This document shows positions 8,160 through 17,740 of a stretch of 64,000 nucleotides of DNA, in pieces (the stretch's first letter is position 1; each line of letters starts with the position of its first letter). The stretch spans positions 124,001 through 188,000 of the forward strand of contig JAHBYV010000004.1 of NCBI GenBank assembly GCA_019635795.1, written 5' to 3'. The DNA is from Rhizobiaceae bacterium (GTDB lineage Bacteria > Pseudomonadota > Alphaproteobacteria > Rhizobiales > Rhizobiaceae). Position numbers and translations under genes: made by a program. The notes below the pieces were generated by a model that made no database searches, had not been told where the DNA came from, and worked only from the letters and a program-made list of their open reading frames with translations.

Positions 8160-10234
8160 TCGACGAAGATCCGCACGCTCGCCGCGCGGCCTGCTGCATC
8201 GATAACTGTCAATGTCGAATAGCCCGGCCCATCGGGTTGCCAACTCGTGTTTCGTCGAAGATCTGGTTCGGCAACGGGCTCTCCATTCGCCAGCCAGCGG
8301 AATGGTGCGCGACCGCCGTGTAATTTCAGAACGATGGGCATTGCTTCGTCTGGCTGTTCGCCTATCGCAATGCGCGCCCCGTCAGGAGGAAAGACGATGC
8401 GAGGCGCGGGTTCACTCACACCTGTTGTAGTCAGTCCGCCATCTACTCCGAAGCGTCGCAAAGTTACGGGCAATTGTTCGATCGTCTGACGCAGCGCACC
8501 AGTTGGCGCAGGAGCTATCGAGACCGGAGACAATCCCGAACGCTCAAAGGCTTCGAACAGTATAGGTGCCGCTGAAACATAGCCTGAAATGCCTGGCACT
8601 GGCTGGCCATCCGCGCGACCGACCCAAACCCCAAGCACATGCTTTCCATCAAACCCGACCGACCATGCGTCACGATATCCGTATGAGGTACCAGTCTTGT
8701 AGGCAATGGATCGCCGTGCGCCTTGTGGTGGCAAAACACCCGATAGGATGTCGGCAACCTGCCAGTTGGCTTTTCGATCAAGAAGGTATTGTGCAGGGCT
8801 TTGAGGTGTATCCTTTTCGGTGCCATTGTGAAGAGCGCGCGCAGTGCCACCATTTGCCAATGCGGTATATAGTTGGACCAGATCGCACAGGGTCATTCCA
8901 ACACCGCCGAGCGCAATGGCAAGTCCCGGTGGTTCATTGCGTGGCAAAACAGCTTTGACTCCGGATTGCTGAAACCGGCTGATGAGGCGGGCAGGGCCCA
9001 CCGCGTCCAAAAGCTTGACGGAAGGGACATTCAGGGAGAGCTGCAATGCCTGCCGAATAGTCACGTCTCCCTGATAGGCCATATCGAAATTGCGAGGGCG
9101 ATAGCCCGAAAAATCCGCTGGCCTATCTTCGATTACGGTCTCCTGCGCAATCAGCCCTTGTTCAAATCCAAGTCCAAAAATGAAAGGCTTGAGTGTTGAG
9201 CCGGGGGAGCGAACAACCTTCGTCATGTCGATCCAACCAAAGCGAGTTGAATCGAAAAAATCAGCCGAGCCGACTTCGGCAAGTATTTCGCCGTTGGACG
9301 CGTCGGCCATAACCATGGCCACCGAAAGCCTCGGACCAAGCTTGCGCGCAGCCTCGCGCGCTACATTTTCGAGGTTCTGCTGAACCGACCTGTCAATCGT
9401 CAATTGCCGACTTGCAGCGGAAGGATGGTTGCGGATTGCCGTTTGTGAAGTGTGTGGCGCAAGGAATGGCATTGCCAGGCGCACGCGCGGTAGTTCATCG
9501 TGCGCGGCCATATTGGCTTCCTGTTGGTCGATTGCGCCGGCGCTGACCATACGCGCAAGAACCCGATCGCGTGCTGCCCGTGCGTTCTGCGGATTGCGGT
9601 CGGGTCGTCGCTTTTCAGGAAGCTGTGGCAGGGCGACGAGGAGTGCGGCTTGCGAAACGGTCAGGCGCTTTGGCTCCTTGCCAAAATAGGCGAGGGAAGC
9701 GGCGCGCACACTTTCAATGTTTCCTCCGTATGGGGCGAGGGTTAGATAGCGGTTCAGAATTTCCTCTTTAGAAAGCCGTCGCTCTATCTGCATGGCTCGG
9801 AAAAGCTGGCGAGCTTTTGCCCACATAGTGCGGCTTTGGCGTGGCTCAATCAGCCGGGCAACCTGCATGGAGAGGGTTGAACCGCCTGACACGATACGTC
9901 CGTTTGTTACGAACTGTATTGCAGCCCGCGAAAGTGCAAGCGGATCAATGCCGGAATGAGTCCAGAACCTTTTGTCCTCATAGGCAATCAGCATTGCGGT
10001 CAGTTTGGGGTCCACATCGCTGGTAGTTGTGTTTAATCGCCAACGACCGTCCAGTGTTGAAAATGCGCGCAACAACTCTCCATTGCGGTCAAGGACTTCA
10101 TTGGACACATCAAGGCGAGCAGGCAAAGGCGGAGGGAATGATCGATCCGCCCATTCAAAAGTCAGCCAAGCGAGCGCGGCAAACAGGGTCGCCGATGTGG
10201 CGACCCGTTTGGCGCGGTTCAGCAGCAGCCGCAT
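8153..10234 (-). CDS. pbpC: Penicillin-binding protein 1C (bifunctional transglycosylase/transpeptidase)
   Basis: A 693-residue inner-membrane class A PBP. A membrane anchor near residues 13-27 is followed by a GT51 glycosyltransferase domain (about 45-230). The catalytic Glu86 lies in YEDKRF and the STLSMQ segment follows. The transpeptidase domain has all three motifs: S346-T-L-K349, S400-L-N402 and K513-T-G515. The C-terminal 100 residues form the BiPBP_C Ig-like domain typical of PBP1C. It lies 3 bases downstream of the alpha-2-macroglobulin gene on the same strand, the classic pairing in which the macroglobulin traps invading proteases and PbpC is thought to repair peptidoglycan. Confidence 0.93.
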   Translation of the reverse strand: MRLLLNRAKRVATSATLFAALAWLTFEWADRSFPPPLPARLDVSNEVLDRNGELLRAFSTLDGRWRLNTTTSDVDPKLTAMLIAYEDKRFWTHSGIDPLALSRAAIQFVTNGRIVSGGSTLSMQVARLIEPRQSRTMWAKARQLFRAMQIERRLSKEEILNRYLTLAPYGGNIESVRAASLAYFGKEPKRLTVSQAALLVALPQLPEKRRPDRNPQNARAARDRVLARMVSAGAIDQQEANMAAHDELPRVRLAMPFLAPHTSQTAIRNHPSAASRQLTIDRSVQQNLENVAREAARKLGPRLSVAMVMADASNGEILAEVGSADFFDSTRFGWIDMTKVVRSPGSTLKPFIFGLGFEQGLIAQETVIEDRPADFSGYRPRNFDMAYQGDVTIRQALQLSLNVPSVKLLDAVGPARLISRFQQSGVKAVLPRNEPPGLAIALGGVGMTLCDLVQLYTALANGGTARALHNGTEKDTPQSPAQYLLDRKANWQVADILSGVLPPQGARRSIAYKTGTSYGYRDAWSVGFDGKHVLGVWVGRADGQPVPGISGYVSAAPILFEAFERSGLSPVSIAPAPTGALRQTIEQLPVTLRRFGVDGGLTTTGVSEPAPRIVFPPDGARIAIGEQPDEAMPIVLKLHGGRAPFRWLANGEPVAEPDLRRNTSWQPDGPGYSTLTVIDAAGRAASVRIFVDQ

Positions 10235-10237
10235 CGC

Positions 10238-13200
10238 CTACTTTATTTCCATCATACCCATAGCGGTGCGCGCGCTGTATTGCGGTCGATACATATCCTC
10301 GACGCCTGCTGCGGGTAGCGTGTACACGCCGGGCGTCACCGCCCGAACCACATAGGCGAGAGTGAAGCTGCGGTCTTCGGAGCCCGTCCGGTCGAATGCG
10401 GCTATGAACCGATCATCCCGGAATTCGAGATGCGCAGCCTGCGTTTGTGCCAGCCAGTCGAAGTTGGAGAGTTCAGCGCTCGAAACGAGCGATGGATTGT
10501 CAATCTCAAAACCTGCCGGAAGCAGATCATTGACCAGAACGCGCGAAGGCCAGTCGTTCTCTTCCGTAACAGAGATAACAACGACAAAACGTTCGTTCTG
10601 CTCCACTTCGGTTATGTTGGCTTCGGTGCCATCCAGCCGGTAATAGGCTCGCGAGATCGAGAAACCCTCGCCGCCCGCGGGTAAGGGATCGCGCGGCGTT
10701 GCAACCGTGGTCACAACGGCCTGAACCGGACGTGGGCCCGTGTTGGTAATAACAAGCGGATTGTCCATGACCGCCTCGCCTGTGACACGGTTGGCGTATA
10801 CGCCTGATTGCGGCGAGCCATTGACGTCGAGTGCAATGTCATTGCCTTCGGACTTCAGCGCGCGCGCTGCCATAAGCAGCCACGCCTTATCCTGTGTGCT
10901 GGTGGAGCGGGTGCGGGTGCTTTCGTCAGATACGAACTTCACCAAATCTGGCAATACTGTCGGCGCAGGCCGACTCTCCGCTGCGAGCGAAAGGATGGCC
11001 GCCCCGTCTCGCAACCTTGAACCGTAGTCGGTGCGGTACCAATCATATTCCGTTTGCGACTGGGCGAGGGACAACGCCGCCGCGAATGTTTGGTTCGACC
11101 GCTCGGAATCACCATAGAGGGCCAGTGCCGCCGCCAGCTGTGCGACCGCCATCGGACTCGTAAACGCTTCAAGCTTGGTATCAGTATAGTAGCGCAGGTC
11201 GCCGATTGCGGCGCGCTTGTTGCGGGCAAGAACGTAAATCGCGTAGGCAATTTCAGTGCCTCTGCCTTCGACATCAGCATCGTAACCGATGGAGTTTTGC
11301 AGATTGTTCAGTGCCTGGAGCATCGCTTCGCGCGGAACGTCATAGTTCGCTTCACGAGCGCGGGTCAGGAAATCTGTGATGTATGCGTCCAGCCACAAAT
11401 CGCCTGATCCCGGCGACCAAAGGCCAAAGCTGCCACTTGAGGACTGATTGTTCAGCACCCGATAGATGGCTTCCTGAACCCGATTTCGCAGGTCTGGATC
11501 GTCACGCATACCGGCAGTACCGGCCATTTCATTTACGTAAAGAAGGGGCAGGGCGCGACTGGTCGTTTGCTCAGCGCATCCATACGGATAGCGGTCAAGC
11601 GACATCAATATCGACGGCACGTCCAATGCCGCCGAAGGCGAAATCCCGACACTGATCGTGGCACCTTCCATCAAGCTGGCCGCAAGAAGCTCACGATCTA
11701 CCCTTAGCGCACTGCCGTTGGGGCCAAGATCGACGACCAGTCGCTGAGTGACAGGAAGTTGAGCAGGCCGCACAGGCAGATGGAGAACCTGCTCGACAGT
11801 GGGGCCGCCTTCTCGGGAAATGCGCACATTGAGTTGCGAGTCACCGACCCGATCTGCGCGCAGGGGAACGACTATCGATTGGCGCTTGCCGCCAGCAAGT
11901 TGCAGAACGTCAGGCACGTCTGGACCGCCAGCGGCTGTGCCACCCTCAGTTTCGATTGCCAGATTGTACGTGCCATCTGGCGCATCTGTATTCGCTATGT
12001 CGAGACGCAGTTCGGCCCGGTCGCCAGGTGCCATGAAGCGCGGCAGACCAGCCGTAATCACGATAGGGTCACGAATGATGACATCCTGTTCGGCATTACC
12101 CACGCCGTTTTCGGTCCATGCGACTGCCATCAGCCGGACCGTTCCGTTAAATTGAGGAATATAGAATTCTACAGTAGCGGCACCTTGAGCATCAAGCTTT
12201 ACCGGACCTGAGAACAGCGCAACCAGCTTCCCCTTCGGCGGGCTGCCCTGCGAGGTCATCTGTGCGCCATCTCCACCGGTACGCAGCTTGCCTGCAACGC
12301 CCAGGGAACCGTCGATCAACCGGCCATATAGGTCACGGATTTCCAACCCGAGTTTTCGCTGACCGAAATACCAGTCAACCGCGTCTGGCGATTTGTAGTT
12401 GGTCAGGTTGAGAATGCCTACATCAACCGCAGCCACGGTTACAAACGCATCCGTGCCCGCAGCGTCCGGAACGGAAACCGGGACAGACAAAGGAGATCGC
12501 GGCGTAGATGCTTCAGGAGCTTCAAGCCTCACCGAAAGGGCTCTGTGTTGCGGGTTTACCTTGAGCCATTTCAAGCCAATGGCGCGCGCCGGCATACGCG
12601 ATTCCTGTCCCTCTCCCGGTCGGAACAGTGTTGCTGTAACATAGGCGCCAGCGCCCCAATCGGCTTCGACGGGAATGTCGACTGTTGCTCCGTCCTTCGG
12701 AACCGACACGTTGATTGTGCGGTAAAGGCGGTCTGCACCGATTGCCACGAGCAGTTCGCCTGCAAATCGAGGCGATACCTTCAATTTTGCCGTTTCGCCG
12801 GATGCGTATTCGCTTTTGTCCAGCGCAATCTCCAAACCGTCGGGTGTTTCGGTCGAGGTAGCTTCGACATACCAGCCAGCGTCGAATTCATAGCTGACCG
12901 GTTGGCTTGATCCGTCGGAAGATGTGACCTCTAGCCGGTAGCGGCCCCAATCGACGGGCAGGCTAACCTTGCCAGGCGCGTCGGCTGAAACATCGACAGT
13001 GCCATTGGCAATGGCCTTCGTCAGCGTAACGGGTTCATAGTTCCAGGCACCGCCAGAGCGATACCACTGATATTGCCGTTCCAGTTTTACCAGCGACCAG
13101 ATCAATGCGTTTGCAGCCTTCCGCTCGCCGTTTGGTTGAACGGAAATAATATCGAATGTGGCAGTTCCGCCCTGCGGCACAGACCCGCTCGCGAAACCGG

Positions 13201-15694
13201 GTTTGATGCCAATCAACCCGGCTTGCGGGCGAATTGCTATGTTGAGCTTTTCTTCGACGGCGCGTCCACCACTCTCACGCATTCTGACCGTAATTGCTGC
13301 GTTGACGAGCTGCGTCGTCGATGGAAGCTGATCGACCGTCACCGGGAATGTCGCTTTGCCGTCCTCTCCAACGAGGGGCAGACCAGCAAGAGGCTGCTGC
13401 GTAGCCTCGCCTTGAGCTTCATCTTCGAGCCCGAAACTGTACCCGGGGAACAGGGCCCACTGACGGGTAGGGGTGAGTCTTAAGTCGCCTTCCAGGGACA
13501 AGCCTGCCGCAGGCGCGCCGTATAGCAAACGACCGTCAACGGTGATGTTTGCCGATTCCCCGGCTGCAATCTCTTGCTTGTCTGAGGTCAGGCTAAACTC
13601 GATGCGGTCGGGGACGAAATCTTCAACAAGAAAGCGTTGAGATGCAAGAGAAGCCTGTTCAGGGTCAGTATAGATGTTGAGCGCCCAGGTCCCCCGCATT
13701 GCATTGGCTGTCAGTGGAAACTCAACGTTGTGACCGCCAATATTTGCGCCATCGGACACGATGCGCCGTTCCTCGACACCATCAGGCCGCGTGAAGATGA
13801 ATGTTAGCGGAAGGTCGACCACGGCGTTCGCCGCGTCATTGCGCGCGAGGGCAGAGGCGTGAACGCTTTCGCCCGCCCGATAGATGCCGCGCTCCGTCCA
13901 TGCGTAGATATCCAGAGCGCCGGGAGCCGTTCGCCCTTCAACGCCACGGTCCGAGAGATCAAAGCCCGCCTTTGTCATGTCGAGGAACACGAAATCATCC
14001 CCGCCTTTTGCGCTCGCGGTTATGACTGCGGGAACCATGCCGTCATTGCCTCGTGTAAGGCCGGCGCTGAAGCTGGCGCGTCCATCAGCGTCTGTTATCG
14101 TGGTTCCAAGAACTTCGTTGTTGCGCGCCAGCAAGGTGAGTTCCACGCCTGCAAATGGTTTGGCGGACCCCAACGAACGTGCAAATACATGCAGACCATC
14201 CTGTCCGGTCAGTGTCGAAAGACCGATATCCGAAACGACAAACCATTGGGTCGCGCGGGATTCATAGTATCCCCCGGCTTTGTCTGGCTGAGCAGTCAAA
14301 ACGTAAACGCCGGGCTTTCGCTGCGGTATTGCCTCATCAACCGGAAATGAAGTTGTCACCTCCTTGTTGAGCTGGCTTGCAATCTCGATCTCACCTTTCC
14401 AAACCGGTGCGCCAAGGGACTCTGCGACATTGTCGACATCGTATCCATCGAGTTGGCGCAAAAACTGATAGCCGGTCAGAAGCTGGGCCAGCGAGCGGTC
14501 GCCGACGCGGTAAAGTTCCAGCTTCGCCTTGTCCATATTCACGGTGACTAAAGGAATGCCGCGCCGTCCACCTGCGGGAAGAACAAAACTGTCCCCTGAA
14601 AAGCGCGCGGACTGCGCGCGATCAGGCATATAGACGTTAAGAACGGTGGGGACAGTCGTTACTTCCCCGATCTGGGCCGGAATACCTTGGCGATACGTCA
14701 CGCGATAGTTTCGACCGTGCTCCAGACCGCCAATGCAAATTTGCCTCCCGGATGCATCAACTGATTGTGGTGCCTTGCCGTCGACCGTTACAAACGGCGC
14801 GTAGTCCGTTCCTGATTTGAGAAGGTCCTCGGAGAATTGCGCGCAAATGCGCGGTGCCGAATTGTCGGAATCCACGGAGTGATCGACTATCCGGAACCCC
14901 TTGCGCGCTTTCAAATCCTCATACTCGGCGCGCAATGCCGAATTGTTTTCAAGGGCAAGACTTGCTTCATAAGCTTGCAGGGCGGGGCGGAATTGTTCGC
15001 GTCTGTCCAGAGCTACTGCAAGCGCTGCCAATGCTGCGGCGCGATCGCTTGTCGTGCGAGAAGTCGTATAAGCGTTGATTGCAGCCGCGGTGCCATTGCG
15101 CTGAAGAGCGTAATTTTCTGAACCATTTGCAGCCTGTACGCCAACTATGGCGCGCGCGTATCGGGACCAGAGCGAGCTATCGTCGGGCGCGAGCTTCAAT
15201 GCCAATGCAAACTGGTCCATTGCGGTGCGCGGGTCGCCCGCTGAAAGAGCTGCATCGCCCGCCCCAATCAGCCCGGAAAGGCCCGGGCCATCGTCAGCGT
15301 GTTGGGATGTCGTCCGCTCCCGACGAAGCGCTGCGGCCTCATCACTCATGGACGCAGTAATGAAGGAGAGATTGGGGGCAGCGCCTATGTCGGGCGCAGC
15401 GCTCGCTTCGACAATTCTTCCTGCTATAGCACCATCAAATGGCTGGAGGTCTCTGAAGTCCGATTTCAGGAAACACCAGCGAGCTTTTACGTTATAAGTG
15501 AATGCCTTACACCCTTGTTCCGCAATGCAAATTGCCTTGCAGTCATCAAGAGAGACATCGCGCTCTGCGCGCAGGTCAAACCCGAAATAATCACTGTTGT
15601 TGGTTGTGGAGATTTGCCTTTGCTGGGCAAATGCACCTAAACTGCTCGCAATGATTGTGAATACAACCACACTGGCGAACGTCCGCAGTTTCAT
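10238..15694 (-). CDS. Bacterial alpha-2-macroglobulin (YfhM type) with N-terminal PAN/Apple domain
   Basis: A 1818-residue periplasmic protease-trap protein. It has a Sec signal peptide (cleavage near AFA-QQ) and no lipobox, unlike the E. coli lipoprotein. A PAN/Apple-like domain at about residues 35-95 carries paired cysteines (DDCKAICIAEQGCKAF). A short TPR-like helical stretch lies at about 140-270. The MG, bait and complement-like domains follow, with the thioester motif intact: C1373-A-E-Q1376 in YPYGCAEQTTSR. The thioester covalently captures attacking proteases after bait cleavage. The gene is immediately upstream of pbpC, and the two form an operon. Confidence 0.92.
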   Translation of the reverse strand: MKLRTFASVVVFTIIASSLGAFAQQRQISTTNNSDYFGFDLRAERDVSLDDCKAICIAEQGCKAFTYNVKARWCFLKSDFRDLQPFDGAIAGRIVEASAAPDIGAAPNLSFITASMSDEAAALRRERTTSQHADDGPGLSGLIGAGDAALSAGDPRTAMDQFALALKLAPDDSSLWSRYARAIVGVQAANGSENYALQRNGTAAAINAYTTSRTTSDRAAALAALAVALDRREQFRPALQAYEASLALENNSALRAEYEDLKARKGFRIVDHSVDSDNSAPRICAQFSEDLLKSGTDYAPFVTVDGKAPQSVDASGRQICIGGLEHGRNYRVTYRQGIPAQIGEVTTVPTVLNVYMPDRAQSARFSGDSFVLPAGGRRGIPLVTVNMDKAKLELYRVGDRSLAQLLTGYQFLRQLDGYDVDNVAESLGAPVWKGEIEIASQLNKEVTTSFPVDEAIPQRKPGVYVLTAQPDKAGGYYESRATQWFVVSDIGLSTLTGQDGLHVFARSLGSAKPFAGVELTLLARNNEVLGTTITDADGRASFSAGLTRGNDGMVPAVITASAKGGDDFVFLDMTKAGFDLSDRGVEGRTAPGALDIYAWTERGIYRAGESVHASALARNDAANAVVDLPLTFIFTRPDGVEERRIVSDGANIGGHNVEFPLTANAMRGTWALNIYTDPEQASLASQRFLVEDFVPDRIEFSLTSDKQEIAAGESANITVDGRLLYGAPAAGLSLEGDLRLTPTRQWALFPGYSFGLEDEAQGEATQQPLAGLPLVGEDGKATFPVTVDQLPSTTQLVNAAITVRMRESGGRAVEEKLNIAIRPQAGLIGIKPGFASGSVPQGGTATFDIISVQPNGERKAANALIWSLVKLERQYQWYRSGGAWNYEPVTLTKAIANGTVDVSADAPGKVSLPVDWGRYRLEVTSSDGSSQPVSYEFDAGWYVEATSTETPDGLEIALDKSEYASGETAKLKVSPRFAGELLVAIGADRLYRTINVSVPKDGATVDIPVEADWGAGAYVTATLFRPGEGQESRMPARAIGLKWLKVNPQHRALSVRLEAPEASTPRSPLSVPVSVPDAAGTDAFVTVAAVDVGILNLTNYKSPDAVDWYFGQRKLGLEIRDLYGRLIDGSLGVAGKLRTGGDGAQMTSQGSPPKGKLVALFSGPVKLDAQGAATVEFYIPQFNGTVRLMAVAWTENGVGNAEQDVIIRDPIVITAGLPRFMAPGDRAELRLDIANTDAPDGTYNLAIETEGGTAAGGPDVPDVLQLAGGKRQSIVVPLRADRVGDSQLNVRISREGGPTVEQVLHLPVRPAQLPVTQRLVVDLGPNGSALRVDRELLAASLMEGATISVGISPSAALDVPSILMSLDRYPYGCAEQTTSRALPLLYVNEMAGTAGMRDDPDLRNRVQEAIYRVLNNQSSSGSFGLWSPGSGDLWLDAYITDFLTRAREANYDVPREAMLQALNNLQNSIGYDADVEGRGTEIAYAIYVLARNKRAAIGDLRYYTDTKLEAFTSPMAVAQLAAALALYGDSERSNQTFAAALSLAQSQTEYDWYRTDYGSRLRDGAAILSLAAESRPAPTVLPDLVKFVSDESTRTRSTSTQDKAWLLMAARALKSEGNDIALDVNGSPQSGVYANRVTGEAVMDNPLVITNTGPRPVQAVVTTVATPRDPLPAGGEGFSISRAYYRLDGTEANITEVEQNERFVVVISVTEENDWPSRVLVNDLLPAGFEIDNPSLVSSAELSNFDWLAQTQAAHLEFRDDRFIAAFDRTGSEDRSFTLAYVVRAVTPGVYTLPAAGVEDMYRPQYSARTAMGMMEIK

Positions 15695-15972
15695 TGCAAC
15701 TCTCCCCGCTGAGCTTTTTTGGGCAATCTCGCCCGATTATTTTGACGCCTTTGAGGCGCTCGGGGAAGCATCAAAATCAAGTTTCTGTCGCTTTGGTGAA
15801 GAAGTTTACAAGCCTAGCCACAGTGAAAATTGCGTCATTTGTGTCGCAATACAGACAACCGTGCTGACCGCAAACATGCAGACTGATTCAACTGGGGATT
15901 ACTCACCGTGTTTTGACAGCTCGGCTGAGTTGCGAAATGATAACTTCAACAAAACAAAAATGGGAGTTGGTC
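15695..15972. other. Divergent intergenic region between alpha-2-macroglobulin and peptide-binding protein genes
   Basis: The 278 bases hold no convincing gene. The region must contain the promoters of both divergent genes. A short GC hairpin (CGCCT-TTG-AGGCG) lies near 15746-15758. The rest is AT-richer and ends in a purine tract before the GGGAG ribosome site of the binding-protein gene. No clear operator was recognised. Confidence 0.4.
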
Positions 15973-17625
15973 ATGGCATTCTATAAGAATAACGGGGATC
16001 GTGTCCCGGATCACATCCTGGAAATGGCGGGGAAGGCGCGATCGGGGGAGATGGACCGACGCGAGTTTCTGGCGTTGGCCTCTGTATTCGGCGCATCCGT
16101 TGCAATGGCCTATGGTCTGCTGGGACTGCCGGTTCCCGCAAAGGCTCAGGATACAACGCCCAAGCCCGGCGGTGTTCTGCGCGTGCAAATGTTTGTAAAA
16201 GCGCCGAAGCAGCCACGTTTGGCAGACTGGACCGAGATTGCTAACACGATGCGCCAGCAACTGGAGGCGCTGGTTTACTACACGCCCGAATACACGTTCG
16301 AACCCTTCCTGCTTGAGGGCTGGGAGGTGAACGACAACGCGACCGAATACATCATGAAGTTGCGAAAAAATGTCACCTGGACGAATGGCGATCCGTTCGT
16401 TGCCGAAGATCTGCTCTACAATCTTGAAGCCTGGTGTGACGCCACTGTCGAGGGCAACTCGATGGTTGCCCGCATGGGAACACTTGCTGACAAGAGCACC
16501 AAGAAAATGCGCGAAGGCGGCGCGACCAAAGTCGACGATCACACTGTCAAGGTCGTGCTGACTGAGCCTGATATTTCCTTCATTCCAAATCTGGCTGACT
16601 ACCCGGCTCTGATCGTTCACAAGACGTTTTATGAGAATGGAGCGGATTTCGTGAAGACGCCCATTGGCACAGGTCCGTTTGAGCTGGTTTCGTTCGATGT
16701 AGGCCAGCGTGTTGTCTACAAGCGCCGTGAAACCGGTGCATGGTGGGGCGGCGACGTCATGTTGGACGGTGTGGAGTTCATCGATTACGGCACTGATCCG
16801 AATGCTGCGGTTAGCGCTTTTGAGTCTGGTGAAGTGGATGCGAATTATGAGACGACGCCAGACTATCTGCAGGCGCTTGATGATCTTGGATTGAAAAAGT
16901 CTGAGGCGGTCACTTCCATCACCATCGTTGCGCGCACCAATGTTAACAACAAGCCGTATGACGACCAGAAGGTTCGTAACGCGCTGCAACTGGCCGTGGA
17001 CAATGCTGTTGTGCTTCAACTCGGACAGAATGGGGCAGGGGTTCCCGCAGAAAATCACCATGTCGCGCCAATTCATCCCGAATATGTCGAACTGCCAAAG
17101 GTTGAACGCGATGTCGAAAAGGCCAAGGCGCTTCTGACTGAAGCGGGCCAGCTCGACTTTGAGCACGAGCTGATTTCATCAGACGAGGATTGGCACAAGA
17201 ATACCGGAGATGCGATTGCCGCTCAGTTGCGGGATGCCGGGATCAAGGTGAAGCGCACGGTTCTGCCCGGCTCCACATTCTGGAACGACTGGACAAAGTA
17301 TCCGTATTCATTGACCAACTGGACCATGCGCCCGCTCGGTGTGCAGGTTCTGGCGCTGGCATATCGTACGGGCGAGGCGTGGAACGAAACCGGTTACTCC
17401 AACCCCGAGTTCGACAAGAAGCTGGCTGAAGCGCTTTCGATCAATGACCCTGAGAAGCGCAAGGTCGTGATGAAGGACATTGAGAAGATTTTGCAGGACA
17501 GCGGCATCATAATCCAGCCGTTCTGGCGCAAAGTCTACAATCACCATGCCGAAAAGGTGCAGGGCTACTTCCAGCACCCCATGCAGCAACTTAATCTCGG
17601 CAAGGTCTGGATTTCCGAAAGCTGA
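15973..17625 (+). CDS. Peptide/nickel-type ABC transporter substrate-binding protein (SBP_bac_5), Tat-exported
   Basis: A 550-residue periplasmic binding protein of the family 5 (DppA/OppA) type. The N-terminus carries a twin-arginine motif (MDRREFLAL) followed by a hydrophobic stretch and PAKAQ, so it is predicted to be exported folded through Tat. The mature part shows the SBP_bac_5 pattern (EFEPFLLEGWEVNDNATEY-like region, PIGTGPFELVSF, KVRNALQLAVD). The start was chosen at the ATG with GGGAG 6 bases upstream; an upstream in-frame start would put the Tat signal too far inside. It opens a transporter operon with two permeases and a fused ATPase. The substrate is unknown. Confidence 0.9.
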   Translation: MAFYKNNGDRVPDHILEMAGKARSGEMDRREFLALASVFGASVAMAYGLLGLPVPAKAQDTTPKPGGVLRVQMFVKAPKQPRLADWTEIANTMRQQLEALVYYTPEYTFEPFLLEGWEVNDNATEYIMKLRKNVTWTNGDPFVAEDLLYNLEAWCDATVEGNSMVARMGTLADKSTKKMREGGATKVDDHTVKVVLTEPDISFIPNLADYPALIVHKTFYENGADFVKTPIGTGPFELVSFDVGQRVVYKRRETGAWWGGDVMLDGVEFIDYGTDPNAAVSAFESGEVDANYETTPDYLQALDDLGLKKSEAVTSITIVARTNVNNKPYDDQKVRNALQLAVDNAVVLQLGQNGAGVPAENHHVAPIHPEYVELPKVERDVEKAKALLTEAGQLDFEHELISSDEDWHKNTGDAIAAQLRDAGIKVKRTVLPGSTFWNDWTKYPYSLTNWTMRPLGVQVLALAYRTGEAWNETGYSNPEFDKKLAEALSINDPEKRKVVMKDIEKILQDSGIIIQPFWRKVYNHHAEKVQGYFQHPMQQLNLGKVWISES

Positions 17626-17638
17626 GACACACGATAAC

Positions 17639-17664
17639 GGCGAGGGGCGTTCGCGCCCTTCGCC
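17639..17664 (+). terminator. Strong intra-operon stem-loop after the binding-protein gene
   Basis: An 11-bp stem (GGCGAGGGGCG / CGCCCTTCGCC, one G-U pair) closes a TTCG tetraloop 14 bases after the binding-protein stop. It is not followed by a T-run, so it is more likely an mRNA-stabilising or partial attenuator hairpin, as often found between the binding protein and permease genes of ABC operons. Confidence 0.6.
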
Positions 17665-17740
17665 TGTCGATCGTGGCGGAAGAGTTTAAGAGGGGCTTTT
17701 CCGCCGCGTCACCCAACCTGATTTCACGGCAGGGGACGCA

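Noticed and set aside
15597-15986. 129-codon plus-strand frame across the alpha-2-macroglobulin start and the binding-protein leader
   Set aside because: It covers a real signal peptide region on the other strand and runs into the binding-protein start in another frame, with no ribosome site or family resemblance.
15946-17166. 406-codon minus-strand frame opposite the peptide-binding protein gene
   Set aside because: The plus strand has a Tat signal and family 5 motifs; the opposite frame has no membrane, catalytic or family pattern and no ribosome site.
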